Under the pieces are notes generated by a model that saw only the letters and a list, made by a program, of their open reading frames with translations, searched no databases and was not told where the DNA came from. From Rhodothermia bacterium (lineage in GTDB: Bacteria; Bacteroidota; Rhodothermia; Balneolales; Balneolaceae): a DNA stretch of 64,000 nucleotides. A program made the position numbers and the translations under genes. The stretch covers positions 558,001 to 622,000 of the forward strand of contig JAUICM010000002.1 of the NCBI GenBank assembly GCA_030427885.1, in the 5' to 3' direction. This document shows positions 57,234-63,930 of the stretch, one piece after another. The stretch's first letter is position 1. Each line of letters opens with the position of its first letter.

Positions 57234-57779
57234 ATGGAGAAAACCATGCAAACTAGAATTGTAAAATTTAAACCAACAACTAATACCATACTTAACAATA
57301 CCCCTTACTATCGGGATCTGTTAGACCAAGACTATCTCGGTATATTTGTATATGCTTCCCCACAACTATTGGATATAGGAGGTATGCATACTCCTACGCA
57401 TTCATTTTACAGCTGATATCCAATCGCCAGTAATACCTACGATTTCAAGAATTATAAATCGTACTTACAGGAAAAGCTACCTTTAAATAATGATGGAAGA
57501 GTAAAACGATGCATCAACAAACTTAATGAAGCTCACCTGAATAGGTTTTACGTTACAGGAGAGATTACTGACATCATTCAACGTAGCGGGCAGATTATAG
57601 CTGTTGAAGCGTATATCGAAGACATAGGAAGCGTTGCTTTGATCAATCAATCTAACAGTCTCGTTCGTACGTTTGCTGGGAACCAACTATACAAACCATC
57701 TATTATCGGTCACGCCAGTAACGGTTGGTGTAAACTAAAAGATGCTCAGCATATGATCTATCAATTCACCGATAAATAA
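57234..57779 (+). CDS. Unknown protein with one in-frame TGA codon
   Basis: From ATG 57234 the frame runs 181 codons to TAA at 57777-57779. A second ATG at 57246 has GGAGA five bases ahead and may be the real start. One TGA interrupts it at codon 61 (HSFYS-TGA-YPIAS); the frame continues unshifted for 120 more codons and has one TGG (GWCKLKD). The second half, with FYVTGEITDIIQRSGQIIAVEAYIEDIGSVALI, looks like a folded beta-rich domain. No family recognised. It follows the primase-helicase gene by 65 bases. Confidence 0.65.
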
Positions 57780-57782
57780 ATT

Positions 57783-57806
57783 ATAAGCCCCTGAGATGGG
57801 GCTTAT
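57783..57806. terminator. Terminator hairpin after the recoded module
   Basis: ATAAGCCCC/GGGGCTTAT form a nine-base-pair stem around a six-base loop, beginning four bases past the TAA at 57779. It could serve the leftward small gene as well. Confidence 0.65.
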
Positions 57807-57834
57807 ATGTTCCTTTTAAAATCTCACTCTTAAT

Positions 57835-57966
57835 TCAATCCCCTTTTTTATGCTTGTGAGGTTTTAACGTCTTAGTATTACCGGGCGTCTTTTTATTGTC
57901 ACGTTGACGACGATCTGGTTTTCCGGTTGATTTTGCTTTCCTTTTGGGTCCTGGTTTAATTCCCAT
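57835..57966 (-). CDS. Small very basic protein
   Basis: 43 residues, MGIKPGPKRKAKSTGKPDRR to KPHKHKKGD, with about one third Lys/Arg/His and no hydrophobic core. Its ATG follows a purine-rich GGAGAAAAGT leader. It ends in TGA; if that TGA were read as Trp the frame would run through the terminator hairpin, so stop use is more likely here. Possibly nucleic-acid binding (inference from composition only). Confidence 0.45.
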   Translation of the reverse strand: MGIKPGPKRKAKSTGKPDRRQRDNKKTPGNTKTLKPHKHKKGD

Positions 57967-58079
57967 ACTTTTCTCCATTATTGGTTAACTAAATAGTAAG
58001 ACCGGTGAGATATACATTCCTTACAATTTTTTTGTTAAGCAGCCCATTTCTAGGAGGCAGTAAATATTAGGCCCTAATC

Positions 58080-58165
58080 AACAACAACATATAGTTAAAA
58101 AGACTACTAAGCGCTATGCAGATTTGCTGAATATGGATATTAGTGAGCAGGTGGGAGAGCTTTGA
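58080..58165 (+). pseudogene. Tyrosine-integrase C-terminal remnant 1
   Basis: The frame reads KKTTKRYADLLNMDISEQVGEL then TGA. KTTxRYADL holds the catalytic Tyr of tyrosine recombinases. There is no upstream catalytic domain. Nearly the same tail recurs at 60627-60788. Confidence 0.75.
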
Positions 58166-58205
58166 TTTGACTAACTCTATTAGATTAGCAAGGGTAGGTT
58201 GGTCT

Positions 58206-59135
58206 TCAGTTGGAACCTGATACATGTATAGAGACTACTTTTGCATACAAAGAATTCATTACACCAATTTGTTGATTTATCTGAAGTAAAGTACGCTTAA
58301 TATTTTGTAGTTCAGAGTTTGCTTCTCTCAATCGTATCAGGGCTTTTTTCAACTCAGCTTTTTTTTCATCTAATTCATATTCCTCATAAACACGAACATT
58401 ACTTGTGAAGCCATTATTTAACTTCATTGGAATTTCATTCTTGAAATTTACTGGTAATTCGAAATCCTGTTGTCTTGTGAAACGTCCTCTCCGAGTGACC
58501 AATATTGCAGGTTCGTATGTGCGATTGTTCTGAACCTCATAGCTACTTTTATCAGTGGTTGATATAATCTCTTTTACAACAACAGCCCAAAGGTATTTTA
58601 CAGTATCAATTTCAACAGCTAGCTGAATTGCTCGAATGCTGTTCTCCTGTAATGCTATCCTGGTTGAATAATTAAGCTGCTTATCGATTTGGTTAATACG
58701 AGCTTTTAGACTATCTAAAACAATTACTAAGCCTGAATCTGTTGCAAATGTTTTCGAAAACCTTGTCAGCTTCTGACGATGCCCAACCCCACTGAAAGTG
58801 AATGAGTTTGAGATTCGTTGAGTGATTGCAGCTGGTTCAGTTTCTGGAATTTTCTGAGATAAAATTGAATCACTTATATTAATGATGAACGATACATCCT
58901 TAATTTTTTCTTCTATCTCATCACTTAGTTGTTCAACGTACAGTTTAGCTTCTTGTTCTGACATTATCTTAGGAATCTCAGCACGTTTTTCAATCTCAGT
59001 AGCTCTATTTGGTTTGATACTTATATATGGCCAAATAAAAAACAGCACTAATAGAGTAATAGAAGTAGCCAGGAAAAGCGTGTCATAGCGAACTGATTTT
59101 TTCTTTTTTTCTTCTTTTCTTCCATTATCTCCCAC
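58206..59135 (-). CDS. Membrane-anchored coiled-coil protein, unknown
   Basis: 309 residues from a GTG at 59135 that overlaps the TAG of the upstream gene by one base; the frame itself extends to a TTG at 59165. A Lys/Glu-rich cytoplasmic leader is followed by one transmembrane helix (TLFLATSITLLVLFFIWPYISI). The large external part has helical segments and a C-terminal coiled coil (EYELDEKKAELKKALIRLREANSELQNIKRTL). No family recognised. Coupled to the zinc-ribbon gene before it, so the two probably form a membrane complex. Confidence 0.65.
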   Translation of the reverse strand: MGDNGRKEEKKKKSVRYDTLFLATSITLLVLFFIWPYISIKPNRATEIEKRAEIPKIMSEQEAKLYVEQLSDEIEEKIKDVSFIINISDSILSQKIPETEPAAITQRISNSFTFSGVGHRQKLTRFSKTFATDSGLVIVLDSLKARINQIDKQLNYSTRIALQENSIRAIQLAVEIDTVKYLWAVVVKEIISTTDKSSYEVQNNRTYEPAILVTRRGRFTRQQDFELPVNFKNEIPMKLNNGFTSNVRVYEEYELDEKKAELKKALIRLREANSELQNIKRTLLQINQQIGVMNSLYAKVVSIHVSGSN

Positions 59136-59341
59136 TAAATTCGCTCCACCCAAGTTGAGCCACAATTATTGCATGTATATGATACTTTCCCTTTGTGCCT
59201 TTGCTGAAGTTCACCCACCCCTTCAGAACATCTGAGACATTTACTGGTTTTTATCGATTCCTCTCTGTTATTCATATGTGGACTTAATAGTCCAATAGAA
59301 ACCAATAATCCAGCTCCGAGTGTTAATAGATACCTTAACAT
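59135..59341 (-). CDS. Small membrane protein with zinc ribbon
   Basis: 68 residues. An N-terminal hydrophobic helix (YLLTLGAGLLVSIGLL) is followed by a zinc-ribbon-like module, CLRC and CNNC separated by about 20 residues, ending GSTWVERI. It is translationally coupled to the following coiled-coil gene. Function unknown. Confidence 0.65.
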   Translation of the reverse strand: MLRYLLTLGAGLLVSIGLLSPHMNNREESIKTSKCLRCSEGVGELQQRHKGKVSYTCNNCGSTWVERI

Positions 59342-59415
59342 TACAGTTACTTTTTACCTTAAATCTGCACAATATATTGTGCTAAGTCAAGATAAGAATA
59401 GCTGCATCATGCAGC

Positions 59416-59649
59416 ATGAAAACAAAAGAAGAGATTCAGAAGATTATTGGGCTAAATCTGAAGCGTGAGAGAGATAACGCAGGGATCTCGCAATTTGATT
59501 TAGCAATCAGGGCTGAGCTCCATAGAAATATGATCGATCTAATAGAACGCGGTAAAACTATGCCTACTGTTTATACCCTGCTTAAGATTGCTGACTCTTT
59601 AGAAATTGAAGTTAATGTATTACTGAGTTCACTGAATAAGTCTCTGTAA
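59416..59649 (+). CDS. XRE-family HTH regulator
   Basis: 77 residues, almost all helix-turn-helix: IIGLNLKRERDNAGISQFDLAIRAELHRNMIDLIERGKTMPTVYTLLKIADSLEI. A clean XRE/Cro-type DNA-binding domain with no extra part. It is convergent with the 233-residue unknown gene (59696-60397) and divergent from the zinc-ribbon gene, which it may control. Confidence 0.9.
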   Translation: MKTKEEIQKIIGLNLKRERDNAGISQFDLAIRAELHRNMIDLIERGKTMPTVYTLLKIADSLEIEVNVLLSSLNKSL

Positions 59650-59695
59650 TACATCATTGTCACGGTAATGCGCAATATTTTATATACCCTTTCTA

Positions 59696-60397
59696 CTACA
59701 TATGCGGCCACATAATGTTTATCTCTTCGCAAGCTGCTTTCACATCTTTCAGTCGTTGTTTGAATGCTTTCGGGGTAGTAAAAATCTTTCCATTGAAAAC
59801 ATCCAATACGAAGGTTAATTCGTTAGGTGTGTTACATTTCTGAATTTTAAGATTATTTTTTACCCACTGATGGGTTATGGTCGTAATATAGTCTCCCATC
59901 TCTTCATCGAGCGGATTGTTCTTACTAAAAAATAGCTTTATTACACCAATATCATCATGGTTTGTACTCTTTGAAGTGAGTATCACTTCAGGTCTAACAC
60001 TTATTTTCACACCTGCTATTTCCAGCTTTTCAACATCTGTATTTCCTCTTGTAATTGAATAATCCTCCAGATTAATTATCTCATCAATTGTGTTCGAGAA
60101 ATTTTTCAGGGCAAGTATGTTTGAATCATTTCTCTTTTTCTGATAATCGCTTAAATTTCGAAGGGATCTGAGGTGCTTTATTTCAGTATCGATTATAGAA
60201 TTGTTCCTCCCTCCCGAAACAAAGTAGTTTATAATCGTATTTTCAGCGGGTTGATAGTATGCTGTCTTAAATGGTTTCGGATGTTTCTGATCTTTGATAA
60301 TAGTTTTACGTGAATGAGCTGTACTTATCAAATAATCACTCAGTTTATTTACTGAGATACGTGCCAACTTCCTAACTCTTGACTTTGTAGTTTTCAT
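59696..60397 (-). CDS. Unknown protein of the accessory region
   Basis: 233 residues. Basic N-terminus (KTTKSRVRKLARISVNKLSDYLIS), a central helical part, and a C-terminal alpha/beta part containing GVIKLFFSKNNPLDEEMGDYITTITHQWV and VFNGKIFTTPKAFKQRLKDVKAACEEI. No recognised catalytic motif. It starts next to DnaA-box-like sequences and faces an XRE gene, an arrangement seen in many defence islands. Trp codons are TGG. Confidence 0.6.
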   Translation of the reverse strand: MKTTKSRVRKLARISVNKLSDYLISTAHSRKTIIKDQKHPKPFKTAYYQPAENTIINYFVSGGRNNSIIDTEIKHLRSLRNLSDYQKKRNDSNILALKNFSNTIDEIINLEDYSITRGNTDVEKLEIAGVKISVRPEVILTSKSTNHDDIGVIKLFFSKNNPLDEEMGDYITTITHQWVKNNLKIQKCNTPNELTFVLDVFNGKIFTTPKAFKQRLKDVKAACEEINIMWPHM

Positions 60398-60480
60398 AGG
60401 ATGTAATATTTGTTAATAATTGATACACATAATTTATACACATTAATCTACTTAATTTTAAATACCCTATCTCAGTTTCT

Positions 60481-60511
60481 TTTCCACAACCTTTCCACTA
60501 GTTATCCACAG
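60481..60511. promoter_or_regulatory. Cluster of DnaA-box-like sites
   Basis: TTATCCACA at 60503-60511 is a perfect DnaA-box consensus. TTTTCCACA at 60481-60489 is a one-mismatch form, and CTTTCCACT lies between. Could be an element replication or regulatory site. Confidence 0.4.
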
Positions 60512-60626
60512 TACGTATGAACCTTACCTCACTTTAAAACAGAAAATACTTAGTCAATTTCACGCATCAACCGATCTGTCCCATAATGGCTAAAATGATT
60601 TTTAATAATGGAGAATTTCCTAATAA

Positions 60627-60788
60627 ATGATACTAGGTCGAAGCAGAGTACCAATTTATACTGTTCAACGCTGGCTACGACATGCAGATGTTAAGACTAC
60701 TCAGCGATATGCGGACTTGCTGAACATGGATATTAGTGAGCAAATTGGGAGGGTATTTAGAAATTTTGAATCCAATTCATTTTCTTGA
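60627..60788 (+). pseudogene. Tyrosine-integrase C-terminal remnant 2
   Basis: An ATG-started frame of 53 codons encodes VQRWLRHADVKTTQRYADLLNMDISEQIGRVF and ends in TGA. RHADVKTTQRYADLL contains the last catalytic His and the Tyr of tyrosine recombinases; the rest of the enzyme is absent. It shares YADLLNMDISEQ with remnant 1, so the two come from closely related integrases. Confidence 0.8.
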
Positions 60789-60820
60789 ATTATCATCATT
60801 TCGATTTAACCACATCTGCT

Positions 60821-61216
60821 TTACACCTCTATATTTTTTGGAGAAGTACCAGTATCGGAACACCAAACAACCAATCCATTTTTAACCCAAAAATGACTTT
60901 TGCACCCTTTATTCTGCCATACTGATGGAAATAAAGTTGGCCTATTGTTCTTTGATACTTCAATTGTCCAATTTGGATACTTATCCTTAGTCATCGGTAG
61001 AGATATAACTGTATTACATCCACATGGACATTTAAAGAGAGCCCAATAAGGTTCTCCTTCATAAATCACAATGTAAAAACGCTTTCTTTGTATTTTGTCG
61101 TTTTTTGGTGTGATACCGACAAAATGGGTTTTTTTGTAATAGACCTTCCTCTGCTTATTTCTACCAAAAAGTGAATGAAGCTTACTCCTAATCTGATGAA
61201 AAAAATTAACTAACAT
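60821..61216 (-). CDS. DUF6527-like protein of the ubiquitination-like operon (BubE-like)
   Basis: 131 residues. Two Cys-rich motifs, KCPCGCNTVISL and NKGCKSHFWVKNGLVVWCSD, with PTLFPSV between, match my recollection of the DUF6527 family found at the end of bacterial Ubl-E2-E1 operons. In that work such proteins were reported as serine proteases acting on Ubl conjugates with a Ser-His dyad; here SHFW is the obvious candidate pair. It overlaps the E1-like gene by 11 bases. It may remove the ubiquitin-like protein from targets. Confidence 0.75.
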   Translation of the reverse strand: MLVNFFHQIRSKLHSLFGRNKQRKVYYKKTHFVGITPKNDKIQRKRFYIVIYEGEPYWALFKCPCGCNTVISLPMTKDKYPNWTIEVSKNNRPTLFPSVWQNKGCKSHFWVKNGLVVWCSDTGTSPKNIEV

Positions 61217-62669
61217 TTTGAGGTATCTTCCCTAATTGAGGGATACCTAAACGGTAGGTTTGTTCCCCTTTTTCTAATAGTATATTTGACCCACAATATA
61301 GGCAGTCTTTGTCCTGTACTGGCATATTGCTATGTATGTGAAGATGAATAAAATCAATCCATATATTATCCTGCCTCAAGTCAGAAGGGACCTTTCGAAA
61401 ACAGTTAATTAGGTTCATCAAAGTTGCTACAGCATTATTAGCAGTGATACTCGTGAATGGACCTATTCCAGGTGATTGAACGGTCCCTCCAATTATATAA
61501 TACTCTTCTTCTAGTACTTTGGAATCCAATTCTAACAACTCTGGATTTTCTTTCAATGTTGTTTCGTTATAAAGCTTCTGATCTGTTATTACTCTTTGAC
61601 ATCTTAAACAGGCTCCGCTTTCTGGAAGTATGCAACTCACCCTTCCTTTCTGACTTCTTAACTCTGGGTTGCCTTCCACATTTTCTTCGACGTTACCAGC
61701 CATACCCGAATCAATTAGTACCTGAGAATAATATGAATAAGCCTGGTTTAAATAATCTCTACCCTGAACATCATCAGTACAACCAAAAACAACATCAGCA
61801 CTTGATAACGCATCAATAGATAAACTAGATTCACCTAAGTATTCAGGAATTGGATATACAATAACATTCAATCCTAAACTATTAATATAATGGGCTAATG
61901 CTTCAGCTTTTTTCTTTCCAATGTCATTTTCAGTATACCCATGCACACGATTCATATTTGTTTTATCGAGCGCGTCCCCATCAATAATTATTAACTCTCC
62001 TATCCCAGTTCTCGCCAACATAGTTGCCGTGGGAGATCCTGTTCCGCCCAAGCCTACAACAGCAACTCTAAGTGACTGCAATTTTTCATTGAATGGTTTT
62101 CCAAAAGCAACTTCTTGTCTCTTAAGGGACTCCTGAGTTTCATCATGTGTTTCAAATCCATAGATTTCTATTTTATCAGAAAGAACACTTACATGCCTTA
62201 TTTTTTGAAATCTTTCAGGGTCTTTTCCGTGTCTAATTCTTGCTAGCCAATTTTCATCAACAAGAATCATGGAAATCAAAAAAGAGTTAATTCCATTGCA
62301 CCTACTTAGACCATGTAATATGTTTTGCTCATTTACATCATCCCGTACTGAGAATTCATTAATCCCACTCGGATGATTATGTACAAATCCTAATTCTAGT
62401 CCCTCTTGTTCACATCGAAAATAAATCTTAGGAAACTTTCGCATATTAATTTTGAAGTGGGTCTTTGAGCTTTCCAAAACCCAATCCTTATTCATTTCAA
62501 TAATATCGACAGCAAGAAATCTATCGGATCTTTCTAAATTTTTGATACTTCTAGATATTCTTCGAAAAAGTATAATTGCACCTCGTTCATGGCTATCCGG
62601 GTGACCTAAAAGCCAATCTTTGAGCCTTTTTGCATGGCTCCCAAGTAATGTAATCCGAGGGCCTCTCAT
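61206..62669 (-). CDS. JAB-E1 fusion: deubiquitinase-like metalloprotease plus ThiF-type E1
   Basis: 487 residues. Residues 1-170 are a JAB/JAMM metalloprotease with Glu28, HNHPSG (His97, His99, Ser101) and Asp110/111. Residues 195-400 are an E1/ThiF adenylation domain with VVGLGGTGSP (from 205), IIDGD (229-232) and NMNR (238-241). Two CxxC pairs (CLRC and CLYC) could bind zinc. The enzyme should adenylate the C-terminus of the Ubl encoded upstream, and its JAB part could process or reverse conjugates. Its ATG overlaps the E2-like stop codon (ATGA). Confidence 0.92.
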   Translation of the reverse strand: MRGPRITLLGSHAKRLKDWLLGHPDSHERGAIILFRRISRSIKNLERSDRFLAVDIIEMNKDWVLESSKTHFKINMRKFPKIYFRCEQEGLELGFVHNHPSGINEFSVRDDVNEQNILHGLSRCNGINSFLISMILVDENWLARIRHGKDPERFQKIRHVSVLSDKIEIYGFETHDETQESLKRQEVAFGKPFNEKLQSLRVAVVGLGGTGSPTATMLARTGIGELIIIDGDALDKTNMNRVHGYTENDIGKKKAEALAHYINSLGLNVIVYPIPEYLGESSLSIDALSSADVVFGCTDDVQGRDYLNQAYSYYSQVLIDSGMAGNVEENVEGNPELRSQKGRVSCILPESGACLRCQRVITDQKLYNETTLKENPELLELDSKVLEEEYYIIGGTVQSPGIGPFTSITANNAVATLMNLINCFRKVPSDLRQDNIWIDFIHLHIHSNMPVQDKDCLYCGSNILLEKGEQTYRLGIPQLGKIPQNVS

Positions 62670-63082
62670 TTATTTGAGTCCGGGTTTTTCAATGACCATT
62701 CCACTCGGTCGAGAATTTTCTGAACATTATCTACTTTGGCTTTCCAAGAATTTGTCGCATAATGACGTGACCATCTACAAAATTCTTTTCCCTCATAATT
62801 TATAACGTATTTGCATCCCAATTCTCCACCCCGTGGTATAGGTTTACCATCGGATCGTTTTAATACTGGGAATGTCCAGAACATATTATTTCCAGCTGTA
62901 TTGTAGTTATTTGGTATTTTTACCAATATTTCTACTTCAGACAATGTTTTATTATCGTATTCATAAAAACCTTTTTTCAATGGAAAGTTTTTTATAATCA
63001 AAAATTTTTTCTCTTCATCCTCTGAATATTCTAAACCGGAATCTCGAAGAATATCATAATCCTCATCAAGTAATAAAGCCAT
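62666..63082 (-). CDS. E2-like ubiquitin-conjugating protein, prokaryotic family E
   Basis: 138 residues. Matches the Prok-E2_E pattern: LEYSEDEEKKFLIIKNFPL, VEILVKIPNNYNTAGNNMFWTFPVL, then EFCRWSRHYATNSWKAKVDNVQKILDRVEWSL. The FCRWSRH stretch is the likely active site. Bub-type E2 proteins have been proposed to use an oxyester (serine) rather than a thioester intermediate, so the Ser in CRWSRH is a candidate. Overlaps both the Ubl and E1 genes, showing tight coupling. Confidence 0.85.
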   Translation of the reverse strand: MALLLDEDYDILRDSGLEYSEDEEKKFLIIKNFPLKKGFYEYDNKTLSEVEILVKIPNNYNTAGNNMFWTFPVLKRSDGKPIPRGGELGCKYVINYEGKEFCRWSRHYATNSWKAKVDNVQKILDRVEWSLKNPDSNK

Positions 63083-63315
63083 CAGCCTGGAGTTGAGTCT
63101 GCTTGTTGGTAGTAAAACCGTTCTATGCCTTTTTCACTTAAATCAATCGTATCGCTATCTGCCACTAGTTCGCCTGGACTCCCTTTACGCTTAATAAATA
63201 AGTCCATATTCTCCGGAATACCAGGAGGAATAGCTCTCACTTGTGCTCCAGTAATAAACTGCTCTTCCCAAATATGCGTTTGGTTTTCAATTTTAAAAGT
63301 ATATTTCTTAGCCAT
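63082..63315 (-). CDS. Ubiquitin-like protein (multiubiquitin-domain family, BubA-like)
   Basis: 77 residues, one beta-grasp domain. KKYTFKIENQTHIWEEQFITGAQVRAIPPG, MDLFIKRKG and DTIDLSEKGIERFYY follow the Multiubiquitin pattern (ITGxxxR, then the VDLSxxGxExF ending). The C-terminus is STPG, so it ends in a glycine that E1 could activate without processing. Only one copy of the domain is present. TGA is its stop, overlapping the ATG of the E2-like gene. Confidence 0.88.
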   Translation of the reverse strand: MAKKYTFKIENQTHIWEEQFITGAQVRAIPPGIPENMDLFIKRKGSPGELVADSDTIDLSEKGIERFYYQQADSTPG

Positions 63316-63347
63316 AATTTTCTGTTTTATAGATTAAAATTTAAATT

Positions 63348-63518
63348 TCATCTCTCTTTTCGTACGCCTTTAAAAGGTTTATTGTCGGATTTTTGATCCA
63401 TAAATTTCCCATCTGGACCACGTTTAGTCCAACGGTCATTTTGAGGATTATAAGTTTGACTTCTTTGGCGAACAGCACCATTTCGATGCCCATCACCTTT
63501 AGGTGGATTAGTTGCCAT
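63348..63518 (-). CDS. Small basic protein in the ubiquitination-like operon
   Basis: 56 residues, MATNPPKGDGHRNGAVRQRS to KPFKGVRKER. Gly, Arg, Lys and Asn rich, with no hydrophobic core; probably disordered or nucleic-acid binding. Small proteins with an NPPKGDGHRNGAV-like beginning are widespread in accessory regions as I recall, but no function is known to me. It lies 32 bases before the Ubl gene. Confidence 0.6.
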   Translation of the reverse strand: MATNPPKGDGHRNGAVRQRSQTYNPQNDRWTKRGPDGKFMDQKSDNKPFKGVRKER

Positions 63519-63528
63519 GATTAGCTCC

Positions 63529-63930
63529 TTATCGTTTTTGAGTTAGTGTTAACAGTAGTCCCGTGCCAACAAGTAAAGCTGTTGACCAACTAGCAAGTTG
63601 GGGACTCTGCGGTTTTAATGAAAAAGCATCTGTTACAAGGTGTTCGCAGTTATACTTCGTCAATTGGTATGGTTTACCTAGTCGAGAGTATGCTTTCTGA
63701 ACAGCTCTGTAACCATCCATATAAGTCTGGGGTACGGATTCTACCTTGAATTCTTTACCCCCACAAAAATCTTCCAATGTATGTTCAACCACGCGACCGT
63801 ACTTTGGAGTATTTGAGATTATGGTAGGTTGTCCTTGGTGGTAATTTCCAGTGACAATCCCAACATGCTTAATGAAGGTTTTGGGAACTGAAATGACTGT
63901 TCCTAAATGAAATTCATTAATGTTTGCCAT
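63529..63930 (-). CDS. LRAT/NlpC-P60-like protein with C-terminal membrane helix
   Basis: 133 residues. KHVGIVTGNY places a conserved His at 22, and KYNCEHLVTDAF places Cys95 in the NCEH motif; together they define the LRAT-like permuted papain fold, which acts on acyl groups of lipids or proteins. A C-terminal hydrophobic helix (STALLVGTGLLLTLTQ) suggests membrane anchoring. First gene of the leftward ubiquitination-like operon as far as the window shows; it could be an effector. Its start (63930) is 70 bases from the window edge. Confidence 0.8.
   Translation of the reverse strand: MANINEFHLGTVISVPKTFIKHVGIVTGNYHQGQPTIISNTPKYGRVVEHTLEDFCGGKEFKVESVPQTYMDGYRAVQKAYSRLGKPYQLTKYNCEHLVTDAFSLKPQSPQLASWSTALLVGTGLLLTLTQKR

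Noticed and set aside
57835-57966. Reading the TGA of the small basic gene as Trp
   Set aside because: The frame would run 18 more codons through the terminator hairpin with no sign of a conserved sequence; a normal stop is simpler.
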